A stretch of DNA of 41,585 bases from a virus: the IMG/VR virus record IMGVR_UViG_3300037575_000045, positions 1 to 41,585 of that record. One strand, 5' to 3'. The notes under the pieces were generated by a model, which saw nothing but the letters and a program-made list of their open reading frames with translations, had not been told where the DNA came from and searched no databases. Position numbers and translations under genes: made by a program. This document shows, piece by piece, positions 8,761 to 15,377 of this stretch; within the stretch, counting starts at the first letter, position 1; each line of letters opens with the position of its first letter.

Positions 8761-9204
8761 TTATTCCTGATATGCCGGTGGAAAGCCTGGTCTGTTATCT
8801 TGCTTGGCGTCTCTTGCCTGCCTTGCCATTTGAGATACGGCGCCCGCATCAATAAAGCGGCTGTGGCGCAAGCAGACAAGCAGGGATGTAATCCATATCA
8901 TGCCAATGCCGCCAATGCCCACAAAAATCAATAGGCCGACGCCACCAATACCAAAAGTGGCTGAGATAATCATAAGGGATGCAAAGCGCCAGCATAAAAA
9001 CAGCCATATGGCCACAAACGGCGCTGCTAGGTAACATGAGAGCTTAAGCATCTGACCAATAGCAATGGGCAGAATGTTGGGCGGGATAAGCTGATTAATA
9101 TCCTTTACCCGCGCCATCACATCAAAAAACATGTAGGTTAAAAGCACCCAAATAGCGCCGCTTAAAAACACATCGATAATATAAGAATTAGCCATGTTAA
9201 GCAT
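8761..9204 (-). CDS. Integral membrane protein
   Basis: 147 residues with about three membrane segments (IIDVFLSGAIWVLLTYMF, a stretch around ILPIAIGQ to LFLCW, and ISATFGIGGVGLLIFVGIGG to ITSLLVC) and a polar C-terminus (MARQARDAKQDNRPGFP). GGAG stands 5 nt before the ATG. A holin-like or superinfection-exclusion role is possible but unproven; it lies inside the baseplate operon, where such genes are uncommon. Confidence 0.6.
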   Translation of the reverse strand: MLNMANSYIIDVFLSGAIWVLLTYMFFDVMARVKDINQLIPPNILPIAIGQMLKLSCYLAAPFVAIWLFLCWRFASLMIISATFGIGGVGLLIFVGIGGIGMIWITSLLVCLRHSRFIDAGAVSQMARQARDAKQDNRPGFPPAYQE

Positions 9205-9212
9205 ACCGACTC

Positions 9213-9743
9213 CTATGCCGCTGCCTGCTCTAGCGCCTGAGCAAGCTTCTCTTCTAGCTGCTTCTTCTCAGTCTCTTTGGTGGCAATGGTTTTATCAAGC
9301 TCTCTGATCTGGTCTAGTAGCTCATTTCGCTGCTGAGCTTTATTCTTGGGCGCATTGGCGCGTAACGGCTTAACACGAACCTTGGCTTGTTTTTTATTGA
9401 AGGCGTTTTGGCCACGGACGATAGAGTGACCTAGCGCATCGACCGACGCATTAAAAGACGGCTTGTAACTGTTGTCAAAATCGCCTGATAGCGGTTGCTG
9501 CTTACCATTTATATCAATACGAAAGATATCTAGCTTGTCGTCATCAGAGCCCTCTGTGCGCACGTACAACTTAACCTTTTGACCATTCTCAAGGACGGCT
9601 TCAATTGGCTTTGCGCTTGCGCCAGACACACGCACCACTTTTAGTACGTTAACAATGGGGATGGCTTGCTTGGTGGCTTTAGCCAAGCGATTGATGAATT
9701 CTTTAATCAATGGCGTCTTTTCGGTAACGTCAGATAGTTTCAT
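9213..9743 (-). CDS. Coiled-coil virion-associated protein of unknown function
   Basis: 176 residues. A beta-rich core (AVLENGQKVKLYVRTEGSDD, then IFRIDINGKQQPLSGDFDNS and an N-A-F-N basic stretch) is followed by a basic linker and a C-terminal coiled coil (RNELLDQIRELDKTIATKET, then KKQLEEKLAQALEQ). The layout of a small beta domain plus coiled coil resembles the end of the DarA-like protein at 1-1326, so it may belong to the same injected-protein group. It is the first gene after late promoter LP3, and its ATG immediately follows the LP3 terminator hairpin. Confidence 0.6.
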   Translation of the reverse strand: MKLSDVTEKTPLIKEFINRLAKATKQAIPIVNVLKVVRVSGASAKPIEAVLENGQKVKLYVRTEGSDDDKLDIFRIDINGKQQPLSGDFDNSYKPSFNASVDALGHSIVRGQNAFNKKQAKVRVKPLRANAPKNKAQQRNELLDQIRELDKTIATKETEKKQLEEKLAQALEQAAA

Positions 9744-9748
9744 AAAAA

Positions 9749-9780
9749 AATAACCCTAGCATGTAGATGATAGGGTTATT
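9749..9780 (-). terminator. Terminator/ribosome-site hairpin after LP3
   Basis: Minus strand AATAACCCTA pairs with TAGGGTTATT, then a run of Ts to the ATG at 9743. The last 3 nt of the LP3 -10 hexamer lie inside the 5' arm. AGGG in the 3' arm is the ribosome-site candidate. Confidence 0.8.
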
Positions 9781-9817
9781 CTGACTGACTCTAGGTGCCT
9801 TATAGCTGGGGTGTTCC
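9778..9817 (-). promoter_or_regulatory. Late promoter LP3 (GGAACACC-N26-CAGAAT)
   Basis: GGAACACC at 9817-9810, just after the stop (TAG) of the acidic/basic protein gene. The -10-like CAGAAT is at 9783-9778. It drives the operon from 9743 leftward. Confidence 0.78.
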
Positions 9818-9821
9818 TAGC

Positions 9822-10676
9822 CTACTTCATACTTGGGTATAAACCCATGCGGCGGCCTTTTTTAAGTGACTTCATTTGCTTGCGTAGTGCTGACCCCGTG
9901 GTGGCTTTGCGGCGCGCCTTACGAAGTGCTGCTTTTTGACCAGCAGATAACTTAATCTTGCCAGCAATGCGCTTATTGATAACGACTTTTTTACCGTTAC
10001 GAATGGCCTTGACTGCCTTATAAACGATGGTCTTGCCGTTAACTTTCTTCACGCTCTTCTTGCCAGCACGAACCTTTTTGCGACCAACAGCATCAAACTG
10101 CTCGTCATCATCGCCCATCTCGTCATAAGCTTCGTCTTCTTCAAGGGCATAAGCGAACGCCTCAACAAAGGCATTGAAGTCATCGCCATCATCTGGTAGG
10201 TTTTCAATGATGGTTTCACTGGCTGACTCAATGGCAGCATCAGCCACATCGATATCCGCATCAAACATATCTTCAATCACGTCATCGCTGACGCCAAGGG
10301 TTGATAGTGCGTCACTGATATGAGCTGATAAGACCGCCTTTACAGTCGCATCAATATCACTATCCTCGTCTTCATCGTCTTCAGCAAAAATAGACAGCAT
10401 CAGATCATCAAGAATCTCGCTTGGAAGTAGCGTATCTTCATCTTCTTCGGTCTCGCTTGACTCGCTGACCATAGCAGACATCATTAAGGCGACTTGCATG
10501 GCAGCCAGACGCATCTGAACGCTAGCGTGAACAGCTTTACGCTCGTCGATTGGGTCAAACTCGATTGCAGCTGCAGCATCAGCGGCGCTTAGCGCATCAA
10601 ACTGGGCTTGCTGCTCACGCATACGTGCGTTTTCTTGCATACGCTGGGCCACTTGTGAATTAGAAAACATTGACAT
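9822..10676 (-). CDS. Two-part acidic/basic virion protein
   Basis: 284 residues with a sharp charge split. About 1-195 is helical and very acidic (runs of Asp/Glu at about 75-110 and 165-195); about 199-284 is strongly basic (GRKKVRAGKKSVKKVNGK, a KKVVINKRIAGKIKLS segment and KSLKKGRRMGLYPS at the end). The basic tail could bind DNA, RNA or acidic virion partners. The acidic half could be a scaffold or chaperone part removed by the prohead protease. It follows the sheath gene in the same transcript, with AAGGA about 8 nt before the ATG. No family recognised; the structural role is inferred. Confidence 0.6.
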   Translation of the reverse strand: MSMFSNSQVAQRMQENARMREQQAQFDALSAADAAAAIEFDPIDERKAVHASVQMRLAAMQVALMMSAMVSESSETEEDEDTLLPSEILDDLMLSIFAEDDEDEDSDIDATVKAVLSAHISDALSTLGVSDDVIEDMFDADIDVADAAIESASETIIENLPDDGDDFNAFVEAFAYALEEDEAYDEMGDDDEQFDAVGRKKVRAGKKSVKKVNGKTIVYKAVKAIRNGKKVVINKRIAGKIKLSAGQKAALRKARRKATTGSALRKQMKSLKKGRRMGLYPSMK

Positions 10677-10733
10677 ATTAAGAATCCTTATCGGTTATTT
10701 GGTATCAAAATGAGGTTGGTATAACTGCAACTA

Positions 10734-12110
10734 TTATTTAGTCACAGTCGTTTCAAAGAACACTTGTCGTGCACAGCCCTCTGGACGGCGCGAGAATTTA
10801 ATATCTACTTTCTCGAATGGGTTGTCAGCACGTGGGGTTACGCTTAGCACGTAGTATTTACCACCAAGCTCTTCTGACTTCACAAAGAATCCTGCAGCAA
10901 CGCAAGCATCCAAGGCGCGGTTAATCTCAGTCTGAGCATCGCGGATATAGCTTTGCATGCCCTTGAGTAAGTGCTTTTTAGCGATACCGACAACAAGGTT
11001 GTCCGTAAACGTGACAATCTCAGCGGCGTTGGTTAGGCGTAGTGCGCTAGTCTTGCTGTCATACTGAGTGAGTGCATCGCCATAAATCCAGCGGCTGCCT
11101 GCATCAAAGCGCTCATTCATAACAACGTTGATACCAGCTTCAGCAAGTGCGTTTTGAGCCTCTTCATCAAGATTAACGCCTGATAAGCGCTCAACATCAC
11201 GAAAACCTACTGGGAATTGGTAACCGGCGATTGGGCGGTTTAATGGCGGAATGCCTGATCCGGTAGTCTGAGCATTACGAATCAAAGTTTGCCCTAAGAA
11301 ATCACCCAGACATGGACGCCATTTTTTGCGAGCCATAACGGTTGTGGCATTGGTTGGACGTGACTTGTTAGGGTTCCAAAACAACCATGCGCGGTAGTCA
11401 TTAATGCTGATAGACTCAGCCAGTGCGGTGGCAGTTTCCCAGTCTGTAACTTCGCCAATATCGACAAGTAAATGACAGTTGAGCTTGTCCATAACTTCAG
11501 CCATCGCCTCAATCATAGGCAAATCATTCACTGTTGCGCATGCGATATAACGTGGGCGTTCCTGCATATCCAAGATTGAGCGCTTGGCATCAGCTGGGGT
11601 GGTGTCTGTGACGACGGTAGCAGGTACTGCGATAGTGATTTCATTGACACGGTAAGCGCCTAGCGTATTTAGCACCTCAGCATCGCTAAGTGCGGTTTTA
11701 ATTGACTCGGCATCCGTATCTTTGTAAGTGGTTTCCACCTCTTCAAAGAAATCATCAGCACCATCTAGGGCGCCGGTAAAGTCGAGCTTTTGGGTGATAT
11801 AACCGAAATCATTAGGGTAGCGCTGCTCTAAATCGTCAATGCCGCCGCCAGTATGCAGGCGGCCTTGTAATCGAGCGATAACGCTGTTATCAATCTTGTC
11901 AGCAAAAGTGACTTTAAAGATTAGGTTGTTTAAAGGGTCGTCTGTTTTGGTAGGTGACTTATCATCAATGACACTAACTTTGGCTACGACGTTATCGTCA
12001 AAACCATACTCAGTGACCATCGTGATACTCGCCAGCGCACCAACATCCGGCTCGCCTGCAAGGGTGATGCCGTCAGCCGCTATATTGAGGGTAAGGGTCG
12101 TAGCTGCCAT
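10734..12110 (-). CDS. Tail sheath protein
   Basis: 458 residues. The middle and C-terminal parts (RPIAGYQFPVGFRDVERLSG, then ALAEAGINVVMNERFDAGS and a C-terminal ALDACVAAGFFVKSEELGGK region) have the pattern of sheath polymerisation domains: a segment with a conserved 'in.i..r.g..v.G..t' theme and a final helical-beta fold. The N-terminal domain common in sheaths (an IVG.f.rG...P..v motif) is not obvious here; instead it appears in the three genes immediately upstream. Late promoter LP4 and its terminator hairpin precede the ATG. High output from its own promoter fits a major tail protein. Confidence 0.75.
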   Translation of the reverse strand: MAATTLTLNIAADGITLAGEPDVGALASITMVTEYGFDDNVVAKVSVIDDKSPTKTDDPLNNLIFKVTFADKIDNSVIARLQGRLHTGGGIDDLEQRYPNDFGYITQKLDFTGALDGADDFFEEVETTYKDTDAESIKTALSDAEVLNTLGAYRVNEITIAVPATVVTDTTPADAKRSILDMQERPRYIACATVNDLPMIEAMAEVMDKLNCHLLVDIGEVTDWETATALAESISINDYRAWLFWNPNKSRPTNATTVMARKKWRPCLGDFLGQTLIRNAQTTGSGIPPLNRPIAGYQFPVGFRDVERLSGVNLDEEAQNALAEAGINVVMNERFDAGSRWIYGDALTQYDSKTSALRLTNAAEIVTFTDNLVVGIAKKHLLKGMQSYIRDAQTEINRALDACVAAGFFVKSEELGGKYYVLSVTPRADNPFEKVDIKFSRRPEGCARQVFFETTVTK

Positions 12111-12116
12111 AAGAAA

Positions 12117-12143
12117 AAGCCTATACTGTTGGGGTATAGGCTT
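12117..12143 (-). terminator. Terminator/ribosome-site hairpin after LP4
   Basis: Minus strand AAGCCTATAC pairs with GTATAGGCTT, then TTTC-TT-ATG. The 5' arm starts at the base after the LP4 -10 hexamer, so a local transcript would begin inside the arm. AGG in the 3' arm is the only ribosome-site candidate for the sheath gene. Confidence 0.8.
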
Positions 12144-12183
12144 AGTATAGATATGGATGGTTTGTAAGCTGTGGGGGTGTTCC
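12144..12183 (-). promoter_or_regulatory. Late promoter LP4 (GGAACACC-N26-TATACT)
   Basis: GGAACACC at 12183-12176 overlaps the TAG stop of the upstream gene by one base. The -10-like TATACT is at 12149-12144. It drives the sheath. Confidence 0.8.
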
Positions 12184-13010
12184 TACAGAGGCTCAACACT
12201 TACTTTTACACAGCTATGAATAACAATGTCCTGACCACCGTTGATAAGATCAAGCATATTCACTGCTGTTGATGTACTGTCATCTTTTTCGCGTAAAATC
12301 GACTCAGGAACATTGGTAAACCGAATGCTAGCATCTGACTCCATAATCTCGCCCTTCTCAAAATACTCGTTAGGCAGCGCATCCAAGTAAGCAGATACAT
12401 TATCAGCATCAAGGCCGGTTAGCGACTGGCTTAATCCGAGCGCCATATAGGTATTGAGTCTTGAATGTACATCGGGAGCCGTATCAGGATGCGACATGCC
12501 GAAATTCGAAAATACTGTCATAAACAACTCGTTCACCGTCTCTTCCTCGCCATAGCTCTCAATTTCCGAAAGTAGGTCCGATGTGCGCTTCCAAGTGTAA
12601 TCAGTCTGGTACTGCACTCCCTTGAATTCAATATTTACATACATTGAGAATCTCTCAATCCCGCTCAGCACAGATGTGTCGATGCCACTCAGATTAACAG
12701 CAGTTGCTTTGCAATTCTCATTGCTGTCAGTGCTTACCCTACTACTCCCCACCCTAAAAACGCTCACCTCATCAACCCCTTCCTGAAAAACATCCTCAAC
12801 AATCTTGTAGCTAGGGCTATTGGGATCACGACCCAGCATAGTCTTATAATTGTCACGGGTGACGCGAAACGGCTTGTCCGTGCGCCCTCGAAGAAATTTG
12901 CCGACAATGACTACGCTATCAGATATTAATCCTGCGTCCGATTCCGTCCTGTCAGCAACGGCTTGCTGCTGGATGCCGGAGGCGCTGCCAAGGTTTTTAG
13001 TGGTTATCAT
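12183..13010 (-). CDS. Sheath-module paralog with own C-terminal domain (copy 3)
   Basis: 275 residues from the ATG at 13010; an in-frame ATG 12 bases upstream lies inside the LP5 hairpin and is rejected. Residues 1-90 (TTKNLGSASGIQQQAVAD..., VVIVGKFLRGRTDKPFRVTR, then LGRDPNSPSYKIVEDV) repeat the module found in the two upstream genes and recall the IVG-rG-P motif of the N-terminal domain of sheath proteins. The C-terminal 185 residues resemble the middle of the 439-residue paralog (13462-14781): both have a short beta domain, an ...IRF... segment and an end with a ...VxTC/HSCxK... segment. Function unknown; a sheath-associated or decoration protein is likely. Confidence 0.7.
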   Translation of the reverse strand: MITTKNLGSASGIQQQAVADRTESDAGLISDSVVIVGKFLRGRTDKPFRVTRDNYKTMLGRDPNSPSYKIVEDVFQEGVDEVSVFRVGSSRVSTDSNENCKATAVNLSGIDTSVLSGIERFSMYVNIEFKGVQYQTDYTWKRTSDLLSEIESYGEEETVNELFMTVFSNFGMSHPDTAPDVHSRLNTYMALGLSQSLTGLDADNVSAYLDALPNEYFEKGEIMESDASIRFTNVPESILREKDDSTSTAVNMLDLINGGQDIVIHSCVKVSVEPL

Positions 13011-13014
13011 GAAA

Positions 13015-13042
13015 AAGCCCATACTCGTTTAGGTATGGGCTT
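13015..13042 (-). terminator. Terminator/ribosome-site hairpin after LP5
   Basis: Minus strand AAGCCCATAC pairs with GTATGGGCTT, then TTT-C-ATG. The 5' arm begins directly after the -10 hexamer. The upstream ATG at 13022 sits in this hairpin. Confidence 0.8.
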
Positions 13043-13081
13043 AGTATATCTTTGCTGAGTGATTTTGCTCTGACGTGTTCC
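13043..13081 (-). promoter_or_regulatory. Late promoter LP5 (GGAACACG-N25-TATACT)
   Basis: Variant motif GGAACACG at 13081-13074, overlapping the TAG stop of the 93-residue paralog. The -10-like TATACT is at 13048-13043 after 25 nt. Confidence 0.7.
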
Positions 13082-13362
13082 TACGCCTCTGCGCTTGCAC
13101 CAGTGCGGCGAACCCATAGCTCGCTAACACCTCGTTTAAGCGCATCTTCTACCGTGTTATAGCTTGGATTGGTCGGGTCATAGCCCAGTCGCGCTTGGTA
13201 GTTTTCACGGGTTACGCGGAACGCTTTATTCATCCAACCACGGCGGAATTTTCCGACCACAATGCCATTGTCTGCAGAAGGAAGTGAGGTGGATTCGGTT
13301 TTATCGATAACGTCCGAGCGCTGGATGCCGACCGATGCGCCTAAAGTTTTAGTTTCAATCAT
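13081..13362 (-). CDS. Sheath-module paralog, module only (copy 2)
   Basis: 93 residues, consisting of little more than the shared module: ETKTLGASVGIQRSDVIDKT, then IVVGKFRRGWMNKAFRVTRE and LGYDPTNPSYNTVEDALKRG, ending RRTGASAEA. The neighbouring paralogs carry the same module followed by large C-terminal parts. This copy may be a truncated relic or a functional minimal form. It has its own late promoter (LP6) and an intact start, and the stop is natural (TAG, reused by LP5). Bases just before its ATG match those before copy 1 (CAGGT/TCACCT-ATG), a sign of tandem duplication. Confidence 0.7.
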   Translation of the reverse strand: MIETKTLGASVGIQRSDVIDKTESTSLPSADNGIVVGKFRRGWMNKAFRVTRENYQARLGYDPTNPSYNTVEDALKRGVSELWVRRTGASAEA

Positions 13363-13395
13363 GAGGTGAACCTGTATGGGTTAGGGTGTGGGTTT

Positions 13396-13434
13396 ATTTT
13401 AGAGGGTGTCTGACTGGTGGTGCGGCGGTGTTCC
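13396..13434 (-). promoter_or_regulatory. Late promoter LP6 (GGAACACC-N25-TAAAAT)
   Basis: GGAACACC at 13434-13427, then TAAAAT at 13401-13396. No clear stem-loop before the ATG at 13362. It is one of only two family members without the hairpin. Confidence 0.72.
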
Positions 13435-13461
13435 TATGGGTAAATGCTGTGCGCAGGATAT

Positions 13462-14781
13462 CTAGTTACTCGCATCAACCCATTCAGTATCAATACTGGT
13501 TAAACTGTCAAAATACAAATCTATACTATTGACAGTCTTTTCCAAAACCAAGGACTTGCTAGGAATAGAGGTTGCAGGGTCAAAATCAACCTCAACAAGA
13601 CCTTCTGAGAAACTAAAATCTATATAGAAGCTCATTGCCCCTGAGGTAACTAGGTTGTCTAGGATATTCATGGTTATTAAGTCTTTGTCAGCACTAAATG
13701 CCCCTAGGTAATAAGTCGCATAACTCCTGCCTTTCTCCACTAGCCCAATATCACTGCAAGCTATTACATCTCCCGAAGATAAGCTAGGGATATGCATTCT
13801 CAATGTTCGTCCCTGCTTCACAATAATACTTGCTCTTGCCTCGCCGCCACTTGTTCGAGCATCTACAACTCCATTGTACACAGCGTGAAACTCAGGGCCT
13901 TCACCCACAATCTTTTGAACTGTGATAGGGGGTAGCAGCGCCTTAGCACAAGTTTCAACCCGTATGTTCGAGCCATTATTACATATATCAACAACCTCTA
14001 TATACTCAAAGTAGTCATCCGGCACTTGCTGCCCTTCTGCAAAGTTATTGAAAATACTTCGTGCAACCAAGCCTTGCTGCAGTACCAAAGACTCCTTACT
14101 TGGCTCAAACCTAATCCCAAGGTACGGGGAGGGTGTCCTCGCATCTAAAAATTGATAATCATTGTTGCCTGTGCTAAGCCCTTGCAAGTCTTCGTCATAA
14201 TAATCTGATGTATTAAAGGTGGTCAACACCCTCAGTTTTTCAGACAAACTTTCCATAGCAAAAGGACTTCCTGCTATCTCCCCATACTGAACCCCACCAT
14301 AAACAAGTGATCTAAAAAATTCATCTGCCTCAATTGGTCGGTTAGGCTCTGCTATGGCTATCAAAGGGTACTTTTCCCCTCTCACAATAAAATCAGCGAC
14401 TAATATTTGCATTTTTTGGCTTGTATTCTCATAACCACTAAAGGTAAAGCTTGTAGGGATGCACTCAATCGGCTCCTCCGGGTTAACAGGCTCACTCACG
14501 ACCCTCACTCTACTATCACCAATCCTCAAAACCTGCACCTCGCTAACTCCTAGCTTTAGCGCGTCCTCAACCATATCGTAGCTTGGGTTGCCTGGATCAA
14601 AGCCTAAGACCGCCTCAAAGTTGCTTTGATTAACCTTGAAGGGGCTGCTCATACGCCCGCGCTTAAACCTACCTACAATCAGACTTGCATTGGTCGCTGA
14701 CAATAAATCGGGGTCTTTTCTGTCTTTGATTTTTTGGCGCTGAACGCCAACGGCTGAGCCTAGGGTTTTGCTATCTAGCAT
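13462..14781 (-). CDS. Sheath-module paralog with large C-terminal part (copy 1)
   Basis: 439 residues. About 1-95 is the shared module (DSKTLGSAVGVQRQKIKDRK, SLIVGRFKRGRMSSPFKVNQ, LGFDPGNPSYDMVEDALKLG, ending VLRIGDSRV). About 95-300 resembles the C-terminal part of the 275-residue copy. About 300-439 is an extra beta-rich region (IIVKQGRTLRMHIPSLSSGD, then EGLVEVDFDPATS). The DNA here looks more AT-rich and low in complexity than the module or the neighbouring genes, which suggests the C-terminal part was acquired separately. It has no late promoter of its own and is read from upstream. Function unknown; a surface or sheath decoration role is inferred. Confidence 0.7.
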   Translation of the reverse strand: MLDSKTLGSAVGVQRQKIKDRKDPDLLSATNASLIVGRFKRGRMSSPFKVNQSNFEAVLGFDPGNPSYDMVEDALKLGVSEVQVLRIGDSRVRVVSEPVNPEEPIECIPTSFTFSGYENTSQKMQILVADFIVRGEKYPLIAIAEPNRPIEADEFFRSLVYGGVQYGEIAGSPFAMESLSEKLRVLTTFNTSDYYDEDLQGLSTGNNDYQFLDARTPSPYLGIRFEPSKESLVLQQGLVARSIFNNFAEGQQVPDDYFEYIEVVDICNNGSNIRVETCAKALLPPITVQKIVGEGPEFHAVYNGVVDARTSGGEARASIIVKQGRTLRMHIPSLSSGDVIACSDIGLVEKGRSYATYYLGAFSADKDLITMNILDNLVTSGAMSFYIDFSFSEGLVEVDFDPATSIPSKSLVLEKTVNSIDLYFDSLTSIDTEWVDASN

Positions 14782-14843
14782 AAGGTGACCTGCGCCAAGG
14801 ATGAAGGGAGAGATGGCAGGCTCTTGCCAGCCATCGGTGCTTA

Positions 14844-15284
14844 CTAGCTGATAATTTGTAAGGTCTTACCACGGGTAATATTCATCTGCTTGATATTGCG
14901 GACAACCTGGTCTTTATCTACGTGAGCAGGAATATTGACCGTGGTTGTCTGCTTGGCCTTAAGCAGCACGCCAGTAGCGGTCTCTAGGACGTTGTAAGGG
15001 CCACTGTTTTTAATCTTGATTGTGGGTAGTTTAGGAGTCTTGGCATCGGCCTTCTCAGTGGCCTTGATGTCTGCTTTCTCAGTGACCTCAGCATCATCTT
15101 TTGCAGTAGTCTTGGCGCTCTCTTTCACGTCAGTCTTTTCTTCTACCGCCTTCGGCTCATCGACCTTTGGCGCAGCTTTGGGCGCAGGCTTAGAGCTGGT
15201 CTTGGTGGTTTTTGCGACTACCGGCTTATCCGTCTTTTCAGTTGCCGGCGCTTTGGTGGTGTCTTTTGTAGTATCGGTCGTCAT
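14844..15284 (-). CDS. Lys/Thr/Ala/Glu-rich virion protein
   Basis: 146 residues. The first 90 are low complexity (repeats of the type TEKTDKPVVAKTTKTSSKPA), with alternating Lys, Thr, Ala and acidic residues. The last 55 (LPTIKIKNSGPYNVLETATG onward) form a compact, probably beta domain. It lies directly downstream of the major capsid gene, beyond a terminator (15312-15347), so its level should be lower than that of the capsid protein. A capsid decoration or head-completion role is inferred from position. GGA stands upstream of the ATG. No family recognised. Confidence 0.62.
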   Translation of the reverse strand: MTTDTTKDTTKAPATEKTDKPVVAKTTKTSSKPAPKAAPKVDEPKAVEEKTDVKESAKTTAKDDAEVTEKADIKATEKADAKTPKLPTIKIKNSGPYNVLETATGVLLKAKQTTTVNIPAHVDKDQVVRNIKQMNITRGKTLQIIS

Positions 15285-15311
15285 AATCTTGTCCTTTGGG
15301 TTGTATTAAAT

Positions 15312-15347
15312 ATAAAAAGACCTTGCTGCCAAAGGCGACAGCAAGGT
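15312..15347 (-). terminator. Rho-independent terminator after the major capsid gene
   Basis: Minus strand ACCTTGCTG pairs with CAGCAAGGT in a 9-bp stem, then CTTTTT. It ends or reduces transcription behind the capsid gene. No GGAACACC element follows, so the next genes depend on read-through. Confidence 0.85.
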
Positions 15348-15377
15348 TAGGAAAAACAATCAAGCCTTGCTAGCCGA

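Noticed and set aside
13011-13022. Start of the 275-residue paralog at the upstream ATG (13022)
   Set aside because: That ATG is in the LP5 terminator hairpin. The next ATG (13010) lines up with paralog starts and with the ATG placement at other late promoters.
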